The position numbers and the translations under genes were made by a program. This document shows positions 1 to 6,899 of a DNA stretch of 27,585 nucleotides, piece by piece. The notes beneath the pieces are model-generated. The model had not been told where the DNA came from. It did not search any database and was given only the letters and a program-made list of their open reading frames with translations. The DNA is from a virus, in IMG/VR virus record IMGVR_UViG_3300021964_000411, positions 1 to 27,585 of that record. One strand, written 5' to 3'. The number at the start of each line of letters is the position of its first letter. The first letter of the stretch is position 1.

Positions 1-116
1 GTATCAAACTCTAAACCCTCACGAGTTAGTTGAGTTTCACCCATGTTAGCATCTACTGATGTTTTATCTGAACTTAATATGTAAGATGCACCGTAGTTGT
101 AATTATTTCCGGGCAT
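1..116 (-). CDS. Start of an unidentified phage gene, cut by the window edge
   Basis: Only the first 38 codons are visible; the gene continues to the left. It begins with ATG at 116, preceded by AGGAG at a good distance (sequence gataggagaataac before the ATG), nine bases after the stop of the 605-residue gene, so it belongs to the same leftward packaging and virion unit. The visible N-terminus, starting MPGNNYNYGASYILSSDK, is polar and rich in Asn, Ser and Thr, with no signal peptide or membrane segment. I do not recognise it. Its place after the large terminase suggests a virion or head-assembly gene, but this is context only. Confidence 0.7.
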   Translation of the reverse strand, partial: MPGNNYNYGASYILSSDKTSVDANMGETQLTREGLEFD

Positions 117-125
117 GTTATTCTC

Positions 126-1943
126 CTATCTATCTAAAAATCCACCAAGGCTATAATTTGTACCCATACCACGCCCTGTCATAGCACGGGTCATACCAGA
201 TAAGAAACCTTCTTCAGGTTCTTGTTCTTGTATTTCTTCTCCTACGGCTTCTACTGCTGGTTTAACAACAGCTTCTGCTATACCATAGGGAGTTAATTCT
301 TCTTTTACAGTTGTACCGATTGCTTCTAGAGTCGTTGCACCAGCTTTCTTTTGTTCTGCAAAAGTGAAAGCTACTGCTGCTGGACCAAAAGCTAATGCAC
401 CTATTGCTTTCTTACCTGTTTTTCCTAATATTTCTAACAACCCATCTGCCATGCCTTTAGCATTGAAGCCTTTTGATTCTAAACTAGCGCGGGCTTCGGG
501 GTTAGATGTAGGAGTTGTGTCGTCAGTAGGTTTTTTTTGTTCGGACACTTGAGTTTGTTTTTGTTCTAGCGATTCTTGTTGTTTTAATTTTTCCTGCTTC
601 GCCTGTATTAACTGCGTCTCCATCTGTTCTTTAGATAGTTCCATAAAAGTACCAGAAGCCTGTGGGTCTATCGTTATGGATGTAGGAGTTATAACTTTAT
701 CTGAAAAAGAAATGCCTTGTGATTTTTGTTCAACTACCTGCTGGAGATGAACAGGAAGTTTTGAAACTCCATCTGCAGTTACTGTGTATCTTTGAGTAAA
801 TGGAGATACTTGAGTTACTCCTACATCAGAAAGAAATTGTCCGTGAGTTAATACGGGGTTATTATTAGCATCTAGTGTTTTATTTCCCTCTGTAAGAAGC
901 ACGTAGGGTTCAAAAGCTTTAGCATTAGCTTCTTCGATTGCGCCTGACGCATCTATTACCGCCTGATACTTCTGAACGTTTCCTGATGGGGGTCGCCAAG
1001 TGAGGGCTTTACGAACTATATTATCATCGTCATACCCTTTTGAACTAAGAGAAGTTTCCATTATACGACGATAATCATAGAAAGTAAAATCTTGTTTAAT
1101 GTACTCCCCCGTACTTTCTTGAAGATATTCTATCTGAGGGATTGCTGAGTTTTTTAGTGCGTCGGAAATAACAGTCGTTGCTTTATTGGCGTTGCTAAAA
1201 ACCAAACCAGAAGTTTTGTCGCCTATCACAGACTTTATTATATCTCTCTGTGCGCTAGGAAGATAACCAATAGGTACACTCCTAGTTTTTTTACTAGCCT
1301 TGCCACCTGTGGGGGCATCCGTCTTTAATTCTAAATCTTTTACTAACCCTGTTTCAAAATTAATATTCTCTATTCTTAAATTACTGAAATCTGCTTTTCT
1401 ATACCCGCCTAGCATGGACATAAGCATCATGCCACCTGCTTCTTTAGTAGCAGGATTTGACATCAGGGCAGCAGCTATACGTTTAGACTCGGTATATACT
1501 TCAACAGGAAACTGTAAGGGTATGAGTCTACTTATATCTGACGTAAATCCAGCGTTCGTATATGCCGCTTCTCCTACTGCACTTTTTATTCTAGTTCGTA
1601 GAGGATTTTCTGTTTTTGCACCTAACACTCCTACTTCGGCTAGAATGCCTTTAAAATCTCCTATGAAACTATCAACAGGATTAGAAAATCCTTGTTTCAC
1701 TACATTCTCATACATCGTATTTGCAGCGGGTGTATTATCTGCAATGTCGCCCAGAGTAACGGCAGAAGCCCCTATACTTTCTGCTACCTTTAGCTTTCTA
1801 GCCTTTACAGAATCTGAAATATCTGCCCTATTATTTATAACATCAATAATAGTAACTTTACGAAGGGCCTCTGGTCGTGTATCCCCGCCCTCTGTAATCT
1901 GATTGATAAAATCTTCTTTAAACTTAGGTGCTTTAACTGCCAT
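126..1943 (-). CDS. 605-aa protein with tyrosine recombinase-like domain and long C-terminal extension
   Basis: Residues about 160-330 read like the catalytic domain of a tyrosine recombinase. GGYRKADFSNLR (179-190) matches the ArgI box (GlRrgEllnL), with R182. A basic hairpin GGKASKKTRSVPI (213-225) supplies the lysine, LVFS (247-250) matches the LF-P strand, and FYDYRRIMETSL (288-299) matches hxLRrtfat with R292, Tyr289 standing where His is usual. W316 lies where LGH is usual (Trp also in Cre), and KYQAV gives Tyr326 as nucleophile, ten residues after W316. Residues 80-155 are helical and could be a core-binding domain. The remaining 280 residues are unlike integrases: a Gln/Lys-rich coiled coil (436-470), a Pro/Thr linker, then an Ala/Gly-rich hydrophobic stretch (510-565). 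The start directly abuts the TAG of the large terminase (coupled translation). It could be a true integrase or resolvase, or a virion protein that has co-opted the fold. Confidence 0.72.
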   Translation of the reverse strand: MAVKAPKFKEDFINQITEGGDTRPEALRKVTIIDVINNRADISDSVKARKLKVAESIGASAVTLGDIADNTPAANTMYENVVKQGFSNPVDSFIGDFKGILAEVGVLGAKTENPLRTRIKSAVGEAAYTNAGFTSDISRLIPLQFPVEVYTESKRIAAALMSNPATKEAGGMMLMSMLGGYRKADFSNLRIENINFETGLVKDLELKTDAPTGGKASKKTRSVPIGYLPSAQRDIIKSVIGDKTSGLVFSNANKATTVISDALKNSAIPQIEYLQESTGEYIKQDFTFYDYRRIMETSLSSKGYDDDNIVRKALTWRPPSGNVQKYQAVIDASGAIEEANAKAFEPYVLLTEGNKTLDANNNPVLTHGQFLSDVGVTQVSPFTQRYTVTADGVSKLPVHLQQVVEQKSQGISFSDKVITPTSITIDPQASGTFMELSKEQMETQLIQAKQEKLKQQESLEQKQTQVSEQKKPTDDTTPTSNPEARASLESKGFNAKGMADGLLEILGKTGKKAIGALAFGPAAVAFTFAEQKKAGATTLEAIGTTVKEELTPYGIAEAVVKPAVEAVGEEIQEQEPEEGFLSGMTRAMTGRGMGTNYSLGGFLDR

Positions 1944-3638
1944 CTAATATCCAAATGTGGAATCGAAAGGTTGAAATGCTTGGTCTTTTATGCCTTGCAA
2001 AGTTTTGTGAATTGATGTATAACCACTAGTACGTGTCATAACCATATAACGGAGTGCATCGTATGCGTGGTCTTCAGCTTTTGTATCAACGTCTTCACTA
2101 TTGGTTTTGGACAGCGGAATACCTGACATCTGTGCGACAGTGTGTTTACAAGTTGCGAAGATTCGTAAACGTGGTTCTTTGGTATACGGGTCGTCCGATA
2201 GTCTTCTATGTAATTCCATTTTCCCTTGTAGTCTATTTCGGTCTGATGGTGTCCACCTGACACCTGCCCGCATCATAGTTTCTGCAATGGATGGTCCGAA
2301 GCCTGTTTTGTTCCAACAGGAAGAGTCTAAGACATTATAGTGGGGAAGAGGGTCTAACTCTTCCATTTCTAGTATTTTATCAGCCAGTTGTTCTGCTGTC
2401 AAGTGTTTTACGTATAATTCACGATAAACCCAAATATTGTTATCCCAATCAATAGCACCCCACAGTACACAAGAAGGCGACGCATAACCATAATCTGCTG
2501 CGCGTATTCTAGGCCAGTTAGTTGGTAAATCAAAAGGTTCGACAACATGTCGTCTCCGTGAAAACTCTGGGAACGCAGCACCATCCGCTACATCCCAATC
2601 TCCTTCTAGTAAGCGACGACGTTCTACATCTGGTAGTGAACGAAGCATAGCCTCGTATTGTCCGTCTGCCATCAGGTAAGGGTTGTCTGTTAGTCTGGCG
2701 GGTACGAACTTGCGGTAAAATAATGGTTTACCTGCTTTCTCGTGTCCCTCAGGCCAAACGAAAGGTCTACCTGTTTCTAGGTCTGCTGCAGGGAACGGCT
2801 TGTTGTGTTCCCCTACATCTATGTACATCTTCTTGACCCACCAGCCGCCAACACCACCGGGGTTAGCTGTGCATCGCATACAAAGGTTCTTCTGCAACTC
2901 TGGGTCTGTAGAACGAAGACGTGACCTTAGGTAGTCCCAGACGTAACTGGTAGGATACTGTGTTATTTCATCCACGCCAATCCAGTTAAAAGCCTGTCCT
3001 TGGAAACGAGTTACGTCCTTATCTCTATCGAGATAGGTAAACCAGATTGTTGCGCCACTAGGGAATACCCATGTGGACTTCGACTCTCTAAATGTAGCAC
3101 CGGGGAAAGCCTTGGTGTATAACTGCTTAGACTTGTCTATAAGTTCGGTAAGTTCATCCAAGGTGCGACGGAGAAGAAGGCCACGATGGTTAGGATTATG
3201 ACAGTACCGAAGAGGGTCAGCAAGGAGGGCAAAACTCTTACCTCCGCCCGCTGCACCGCCGTAGAGGACATCTTGTTCCGGTGCGGAAAGAAACTCCTCC
3301 TGAGGTCCTTCGTTTGGTTTGAATATAACGGGTGTATCATCAATTATCTCTTGCACGGTTGCCGGGAGATTGGCAACATCATCCATATCTACGACACGAG
3401 TATCTTTCTGGTTTAACGCAGATTCAACTTTCTTCGCACTTTTCTTTAGCTTACGTGCATAGCTTGCTTTGTCTTGCGACTTCTTTTGTAATTTCTCTTT
3501 GGCTTTCTCTGCTTTGCGAACCCGTGCCTGTAAAGCACGTCTAGCACGTTCTGCCCTAGAGAGGTTGTATACTGCCTTTGGTGCGTTGGGGTCCTTCTTG
3601 GGTCTTCCCCGTGGCTTTTTTGGCGTTTGTTCTGTCAT
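1944..3638 (-). CDS. terL: Terminase large subunit
   Basis: ATP-driven DNA packaging motor and headful or end-cutting nuclease, acting at the procapsid portal. Walker A is GGAAGGGKS (127-135), Walker B GVDE (221-224), and the coupling motif CTANPGG lies at about 256-262. The C-terminal RNase H-like nuclease has D382 (AADYGY), D438 (VLDSS) and the usual DHAYDALRY (523-531). At 564 residues it is slightly long because of an unusual N-terminus: residues 7-15 contain an AT-hook-like KPRGRPKK, and residues 27-72 are a very basic, probably coiled-coil helix. Start is ATG 3638 after a weak GGGAAC; it follows the 119-residue gene by 20 bases and runs directly into the recombinase-like gene. The terminase call is certain; the packaging mode is not visible. 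Confidence 0.96.
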   Translation of the reverse strand: MTEQTPKKPRGRPKKDPNAPKAVYNLSRAERARRALQARVRKAEKAKEKLQKKSQDKASYARKLKKSAKKVESALNQKDTRVVDMDDVANLPATVQEIIDDTPVIFKPNEGPQEEFLSAPEQDVLYGGAAGGGKSFALLADPLRYCHNPNHRGLLLRRTLDELTELIDKSKQLYTKAFPGATFRESKSTWVFPSGATIWFTYLDRDKDVTRFQGQAFNWIGVDEITQYPTSYVWDYLRSRLRSTDPELQKNLCMRCTANPGGVGGWWVKKMYIDVGEHNKPFPAADLETGRPFVWPEGHEKAGKPLFYRKFVPARLTDNPYLMADGQYEAMLRSLPDVERRRLLEGDWDVADGAAFPEFSRRRHVVEPFDLPTNWPRIRAADYGYASPSCVLWGAIDWDNNIWVYRELYVKHLTAEQLADKILEMEELDPLPHYNVLDSSCWNKTGFGPSIAETMMRAGVRWTPSDRNRLQGKMELHRRLSDDPYTKEPRLRIFATCKHTVAQMSGIPLSKTNSEDVDTKAEDHAYDALRYMVMTRTSGYTSIHKTLQGIKDQAFQPFDSTFGY

Positions 3639-3658
3639 TGGGTAGTTCCCTAGGCCAC

Positions 3659-4018
3659 TCAGCCATTTTTTTCCGACGAACTTGTAGCGGGTCTGCCTCT
3701 ATAGTCTGTTCCTCTAGATAAAGGCGGTTTGCGAGTAGGTATAGCTTGTCCTATGTCCGGATTATACCGTTTAGTTGTCGCTGGCCTAGATGGTTTATCA
3801 CTAAGCATACCAATACCTAACTCTTTATCTAAAATTCTATCAAAATTGGTAGGGTCAAATACCATTACAGTATTTAATGTGCTATCTTTTTTGACTGCAG
3901 GAATTAAACCTTTATCTTTAGCCCGGTCATATCGTTTTTTATTTTTTACAGATAGATTATCGTAATCTTTTTTTGTTACTTTACTAAAATTTTCATTAAA
4001 TTCTTTAATACTATCCAT
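3659..4018 (-). CDS. Hypothetical protein between terminase subunits
   Basis: 119 residues, not recognised. It is very polar and Lys/Arg/Asp-rich: an N-terminal helical part (1-45) rich in Lys and Asn, a short hydrophobic strand VMVFDPTNFDRIL (51-63), and a Pro/Arg/Ser-rich, probably disordered tail. The start (ATG 4018) overlaps the last 8 bases of the small terminase gene, with GAGG nine bases upstream, so it is translationally coupled. Position between the small and large subunits suggests a packaging accessory role, but no family supports that. Confidence 0.75.
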   Translation of the reverse strand: MDSIKEFNENFSKVTKKDYDNLSVKNKKRYDRAKDKGLIPAVKKDSTLNTVMVFDPTNFDRILDKELGIGMLSDKPSRPATTKRYNPDIGQAIPTRKPPLSRGTDYRGRPATSSSEKNG

Positions 4019-4409
4019 CGATTATTACCTCTTTCTTCGGTGGCAACAATACCACCCCATGTATTGCCTGAACGTTGTGGTTCATTGTCTCTTGTTTGCC
4101 CAAACCAACCCGGTTGAGTATGGCTTCGGCTGCACGTAGCTTCAAATCATCACCCCGTTCGACTACAGGTGTGTCAACTAGTTCTACCATCTTGTTGGCT
4201 GCCCGCAAACTATGCCCTGCCAACACCGCACGGGTGCGTTCGACTATCTCGTCGGCTAACGAGTCGCGCAACCATGTTACGGAACCCACAGAATACCCCG
4301 CAACTTCAGCAGCCCTGTTGAAATTACCGTTGTTTTCGAACAAGGCTGTCAGGAACGTCTCCTGTTTTTCGGATAATTTCTTTTTAGGTGTCTGTTGTAC
4401 AAGATTCAT
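4011..4409 (-). CDS. terS: Terminase small subunit (putative)
   Basis: Recognises phage DNA for packaging and hands it to the large subunit. The N-terminus, KLSEKQETFLTALFEN then NFNRAAEVAGYS (about 11-40), is the typical helix-turn-helix of small terminases. Residues 98-113 (DDLKLRAAEAILNRVGLG) match the usual KLRAAExILdraG segment in front of the C-terminal tail. Length 132 residues is normal for this group. It lies two genes before the large subunit. ATG 4409 has no clear Shine-Dalgarno (preceded by a run of C), and there is no better start. It is transcribed from the consensus promoter at 4520-4548, giving a leader of about 100 bases that holds one copy of the TGTTGCYGGGAA repeat. Confidence 0.85.
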   Translation of the reverse strand: MNLVQQTPKKKLSEKQETFLTALFENNGNFNRAAEVAGYSVGSVTWLRDSLADEIVERTRAVLAGHSLRAANKMVELVDTPVVERGDDLKLRAAEAILNRVGLGKQETMNHNVQAIHGVVLLPPKKEVIIDG

Positions 4410-4519
4410 GGGGGTTTTCCGTTGCTATGTTGCTGGGAAGCGTATCGAAGACTCTAATTGTAAGGAAAATTGCTTTGAATATCGGGGTCGTTCGCTGTTT
4501 TGCAACCCCAGCAATACCA

Positions 4520-4548
4520 ATTATAGGGTTAAGAACGAGTTATGTCAA
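4520..4548 (-). promoter_or_regulatory. Consensus sigma-70 promoter, leftward (terminase unit)
   Basis: On the minus strand the -35 is TTGACA (4548-4543) and the -10 is TATAAT (4525-4520), with exactly 17 bases between: a perfect consensus. Start would be near 4513, about 100 bases before terS. Just upstream are CCTAGAAATAA and an A-rich tract that could act as an UP element. It should be read by host RNA polymerase without phage factors unless repressed. Confidence 0.85.
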
Positions 4549-4599
4549 CAGGTTATCCTAGAAATAATAAAAAAAATTACGTGGGGTGCATTTTAGGGG

Positions 4600-4628
4600 T
4601 TGACAGAATTGAAATACGACCCTACAAT
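4600..4628 (+). promoter_or_regulatory. Strong sigma-70 promoter, rightward, with no gene in front
   Basis: TTGACA (4600-4605), 17-base spacer, TACAAT (4623-4628). Five of six -10 bases and all -35 bases match consensus. It diverges from the terminase promoter, with the -35 boxes 51 bases apart. The next rightward gene starts at 10255, beyond 5 kb of opposing genes and terminators, so the product is probably a short RNA. Confidence 0.75.
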
Positions 4629-4634
4629 GGCTTA

Positions 4635-4850
4635 TCAGCCGCAGGGTAAACCCCCATATAGCCGTGGGGTAACTGTAGGGCTACCTAATAGTGTTGCCGG
4701 GAAGCTAACCATGGGGTTAGCCCTACGATGTTGCCGGGAATACCATACAGATAACTCCAAAACATAGAAAATATGTCGGGATTGCTAGCAAATGCTGGGG
4801 TACCCCCCGTGTCCCATGCGTGCGGGCGCATTGATTTTATTTATTTTTTA
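4635..4850 (+). ncRNA. Candidate small non-coding RNA
   Basis: Inferred from the promoter at 4600-4628 and the terminator at 4816-4850, giving about 215 bases. The stretch contains the GCTAACC/GGTTAGC hairpin, the GTAGGGCTA/TAGCCCTAC inverted repeat and two copies of TGTTGCCGGGAA. No reading frame with a ribosome-binding site starts inside it. No known RNA family was recognised. It could instead be priming RNA for replication, or antisense or sponge RNA. Confidence 0.45.
4816..4850 (+). terminator. Rho-independent terminator, rightward
   Basis: Stem ATGCG (4816-4820) with CGCAT (4827-4831), six-base loop, followed by a T-rich tract tgattttatttatttttta to 4850. The stem is short, so strength is uncertain. 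A second, weaker GC-rich stem, CGCGC/GCGCG (4936-4940 with 4953-4957) followed by TTTTG, lies further on. Confidence 0.55.
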
Positions 4851-5100
4851 TATCAAGTCTCTGTTACAGACAAGACAGAGCATCCCCAACCATCAACCCC
4901 GCCAACACCGCCAAGCTAACCCTATAACTAACACCCGCGCCCGCCCGCACGTGCGCGTTTTGTCATTTGTCATAGTTAATCGATATGGTTAAGGATAATA
5001 ATAGCCCTGTTGATATCATATAATATAGCCTACAAGGTCAAACCAAACGCCCCAAAACCTAGGGATATCAACCGATTGATTATTATTCTGATTAATAGGC

Positions 5101-5131
5101 AAAGAAAAACCCGCCAGACTAACAAGCGGGT
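5101..5131 (-). terminator. Rho-independent terminator of the leftward early genes
   Basis: On the minus strand the stem ACCCGC/GCGGGT (5126-5131 with 5109-5114; 11-base loop) is followed by TTTTTCTTT (5109-5101). It lies 34 bases past the stop of the 79-residue gene and separates the early block from the packaging unit. Confidence 0.8.
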
Positions 5132-5164
5132 GATTCCTTACAAGTTCGCGGGATAGTTAGAAAA

Positions 5165-5404
5165 TTATTTCTTTTCGAATCTAGCTTTAATCTCTGGGAT
5201 ATCTGCCAACGTTTTAACGTTTTGACTCCATGAATCGCTATCGAATCCACTATTCACAACATAGCTTTTTAAAAGGTCTGCTTGTGCGGATAAAGCCATT
5301 GATAACCTATAGACATGATTAAGAGTCTCAAGGGGAACCGTAGATAACTTTTTTGCTTGTTCTTCGGTTTCGATTACATATTGAATATTGTTCTTTTTAT
5401 TCAT
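5165..5404 (-). CDS. Hypothetical protein, last gene of the leftward early block
   Basis: 79 residues, not recognised. It is mostly helical and soluble: a short strand QYVIETEEQAKKL (8-20), then an amphipathic helix VYRLSMALSAQADLLKSYVV (31-50) and a polar C-terminus. The start ATG 5404 has AAAGGAAA upstream at good spacing. It follows the winged-helix-like gene by 18 bases and is followed by a Rho-independent terminator, so it shares the DUF932-like operon. Confidence 0.72.
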   Translation of the reverse strand: MNKKNNIQYVIETEEQAKKLSTVPLETLNHVYRLSMALSAQADLLKSYVVNSGFDSDSWSQNVKTLADIPEIKARFEKK

Positions 5405-5422
5405 TGTTTTGTTTCCTTTCTA

Positions 5423-5812
5423 TTATGCTGATTTCTTGACTGGCTGACCATCCGCGCCAGTCTTAACTCGGTAAACTTTACGATAGCCGACTGCTTTAAT
5501 AGACTGCTTCTCTACCTCATAAACCCTACCAATTCTATACAAGCCACTTTTAACAGATTCATAACTAGCCTTAGTTATTCCAACCAGTGCGGGGACTGAT
5601 TCGAAATTACCTAAAGATAGGATTTCGACTATCCTCCTTTCATTAGCTTTCAATTTGATGATTGATTCTTCTGCTACCTTTTCCGATATGTGTTCGGTGC
5701 TAGCTTCTAAATCTATAATTTGGCTTCTGATATCTTCAACCGCCCATTTGATACGCCTAGTTGCATCGTTTAAGGTGTCTAGTAGGTTAATTAATGTTTC
5801 TTGGTTTTTCAT
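5423..5812 (-). CDS. Small protein with coiled coil and winged-helix-like C-terminus
   Basis: 129 residues from ATG 5812, chosen because AAGGA precedes it; an in-frame ATG at 5869 would add 19 residues without a ribosome-binding site. Residues about 5-50 form a helical, probably coiled-coil segment. Residues 53-110 (ANERRIVEILSLG, then VGITKASYESVKSGLYRI, then a hydrophobic strand YRKVYRV) look like a helix-turn-helix with a wing, as in MarR- or phage-type regulators. Function as DNA-binding regulator is an inference from this pattern. It lies in the middle of the DUF932-like operon, with a 9-bp inverted repeat (5871-5894) just upstream. Confidence 0.68.
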   Translation of the reverse strand: MKNQETLINLLDTLNDATRRIKWAVEDIRSQIIDLEASTEHISEKVAEESIIKLKANERRIVEILSLGNFESVPALVGITKASYESVKSGLYRIGRVYEVEKQSIKAVGYRKVYRVKTGADGQPVKKSA

Positions 5813-5870
5813 CGTTTTTTTTCCTTCTTTTACGATTAATTGATAAATACTGCATAAATGATTAAGCATA

Positions 5871-5894
5871 ATAGGACAACGGTAATTGTCCTAT
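5871..5894. repeat. Perfect 9-bp inverted repeat
   Basis: ATAGGACAA (5871-5879), six-base spacer, TTGTCCTAT (5886-5894), in the gap between the DUF932-like gene and the winged-helix-like gene. There is no T tract on either side, so it is more likely an operator or RNA-processing hairpin than a terminator. Confidence 0.7.
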
Positions 5895-5915
5895 ATATGA
5901 CGTAAAGTGCTTCCA

Positions 5916-6899
5916 TTAAGCGGTTACTCCTTCCAATGCCCGCCAACTATCTGAGGTTATAACATCGCGAACCATATTGGAACGCATACGCTGGGTATCA
6001 TGTTGTTTCTGGTTTTTCTTAGAACGTTTAGTTTCAAGGGTATGGGTTGACCAATGAGTAAGGGCATTATATCCCGCGAACATGGTTTCCCCTAGTTCGA
6101 TAGTTTCTTCCTTGTACTGGTCGCAAAGTGTATCCATCAACCCTTTATTAACTGCGGGTCGTTGTACATCGTCGAAGCGGTCTGATGCCTTCTCTTCTCT
6201 CTTGCAGATAGTATCCGCCAAGATATCGGAAAACTGATTGAGGGATAAACCCGCACCCGTCCATCTGTTTAACTGGTCGCGCTGATTAGTGAATAAATCC
6301 AACGATAACACCGCCTTATTTGTTAGTGCTTCCGTATCCAGATTGCGGGTGTGTTTCTTCTTTTGGTGATATGATTTCTCGCCACCGAATACGAGGGTAT
6401 TACGGCATAAGTCACGATAAGCACCGCTAAAAACTTGAAAACTCCAACTCTTATCGATGCTATTATAGACATCTAGACGAGGTGTAACTGTGTCGTGTGC
6501 TGCCCTACTGTTTACTTCACTAGTCATATCAGGAAAATAAATAGTGCGATGCGCTTTCTTTCCGCCTTCGAATATCCTGTCTATTACCCGCATCCGCTGA
6601 CCGCCTAGCTGACTGCCCGCCAATTGTTGCGCCTGTTTTGCGAACACTACTTCGTGATGCACTAGATTATATGTATCTTTGTATGGGTTCATATCTAGTA
6701 ATTCGTTCATACTACGATTGAACAAACCAAAATATTTAGGCATCTCTTGCGGTAGCCCGTCAATATCCGCCAGAATCTGAACTGGTTCAAATACACATTT
6801 ACTTGCATACAAGCTAACGTCCCGTGGGTCGCTAGTTTCATATTCTAGACCATCTCGAATGGGTACAAAGTCTGATTGAAAATTGATGATATCTAACAT
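5916..6899 (-). CDS. DUF932-like phage/plasmid protein
   Basis: 327 residues. The general organisation and the C-terminal segment MFAGYNALTHWSTHTLETKR (about 271-290) resemble DUF932 proteins, common in phages and plasmids and of unknown biochemical role; some lie near recombination or replication genes. The central region carries FQVFSGAYRDLCRNTLVFGG (about 154-173), which fits the conserved C-x-N segment of the family. No membrane segments. ATG 6899 has AAAGGA at good spacing. Upstream is a hairpin GCGGGA-ttat-TCCCGC (6930-6945) in the leader and then the terminator of the previous operon. Family assignment is by eye. Confidence 0.65.
   Translation of the reverse strand: MLDIINFQSDFVPIRDGLEYETSDPRDVSLYASKCVFEPVQILADIDGLPQEMPKYFGLFNRSMNELLDMNPYKDTYNLVHHEVVFAKQAQQLAGSQLGGQRMRVIDRIFEGGKKAHRTIYFPDMTSEVNSRAAHDTVTPRLDVYNSIDKSWSFQVFSGAYRDLCRNTLVFGGEKSYHQKKKHTRNLDTEALTNKAVLSLDLFTNQRDQLNRWTGAGLSLNQFSDILADTICKREEKASDRFDDVQRPAVNKGLMDTLCDQYKEETIELGETMFAGYNALTHWSTHTLETKRSKKNQKQHDTQRMRSNMVRDVITSDSWRALEGVTA

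Larger units (their letters stand above)
4428..4740 (+). repeat. Three direct copies of TGTTGCYGGGAA
   Basis: Copies at 4428-4439 (TGTTGCTGGGAA), 4692-4703 and 4729-4740 (both TGTTGCCGGGAA), all in the same orientation. The first lies in the terS leader, the others in the rightward transcript. Between the last two copies sits the hairpin GCTAACC-atgg-GGTTAGC (4704-4721), nested in a wider GTAGGGCTA/TAGCCCTAC pairing (4675-4683 with 4718-4726). Such repeats beside terS are candidate small-terminase binding sites. Confidence 0.7.
4410..5164. other. 755-base non-coding control region
   Basis: No credible gene lies here. It holds divergent sigma-70 promoters (4520-4548 leftward, 4600-4628 rightward), three copies of TGTTGCYGGGAA, a hairpin-rich stretch with a rightward terminator (4816-4850), several G/C runs including GGGGTACCCC at 4797-4806, a CGCACGTGCG palindrome at 4946-4955, a GCGTTT/TTGTCA motif (4955-4973) and the leftward terminator of the neighbouring block (5101-5131). 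The position just before terS, with repeats, fits a packaging-initiation site plus late promoter region, or an origin. Which of these cannot be told from sequence alone. Confidence 0.75.

Noticed and set aside
1300-1902. 200-residue rightward frame
   Set aside because: Antisense to the recombinase-like gene, without a ribosome-binding site or protein-like pattern; it arises from the base composition of the real gene.
4627-4767. 46-codon open frame starting in the rightward promoter
   Set aside because: Its ATG lies inside the -10 box, so it would not be on the transcript, and it has no ribosome-binding site.
4075-4992. Rightward frames of 173 and 66 residues
   Set aside because: The first is mostly antisense to terS; both have no recognisable domain or ribosome-binding site and span promoters and terminators.
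1-5164. attP site for the recombinase-like gene
   Set aside because: No tRNA fragment or clear core with flanking arm sites is visible; the TGTTGCYGGGAA repeats are direct rather than inverted and fit terminase sites better.
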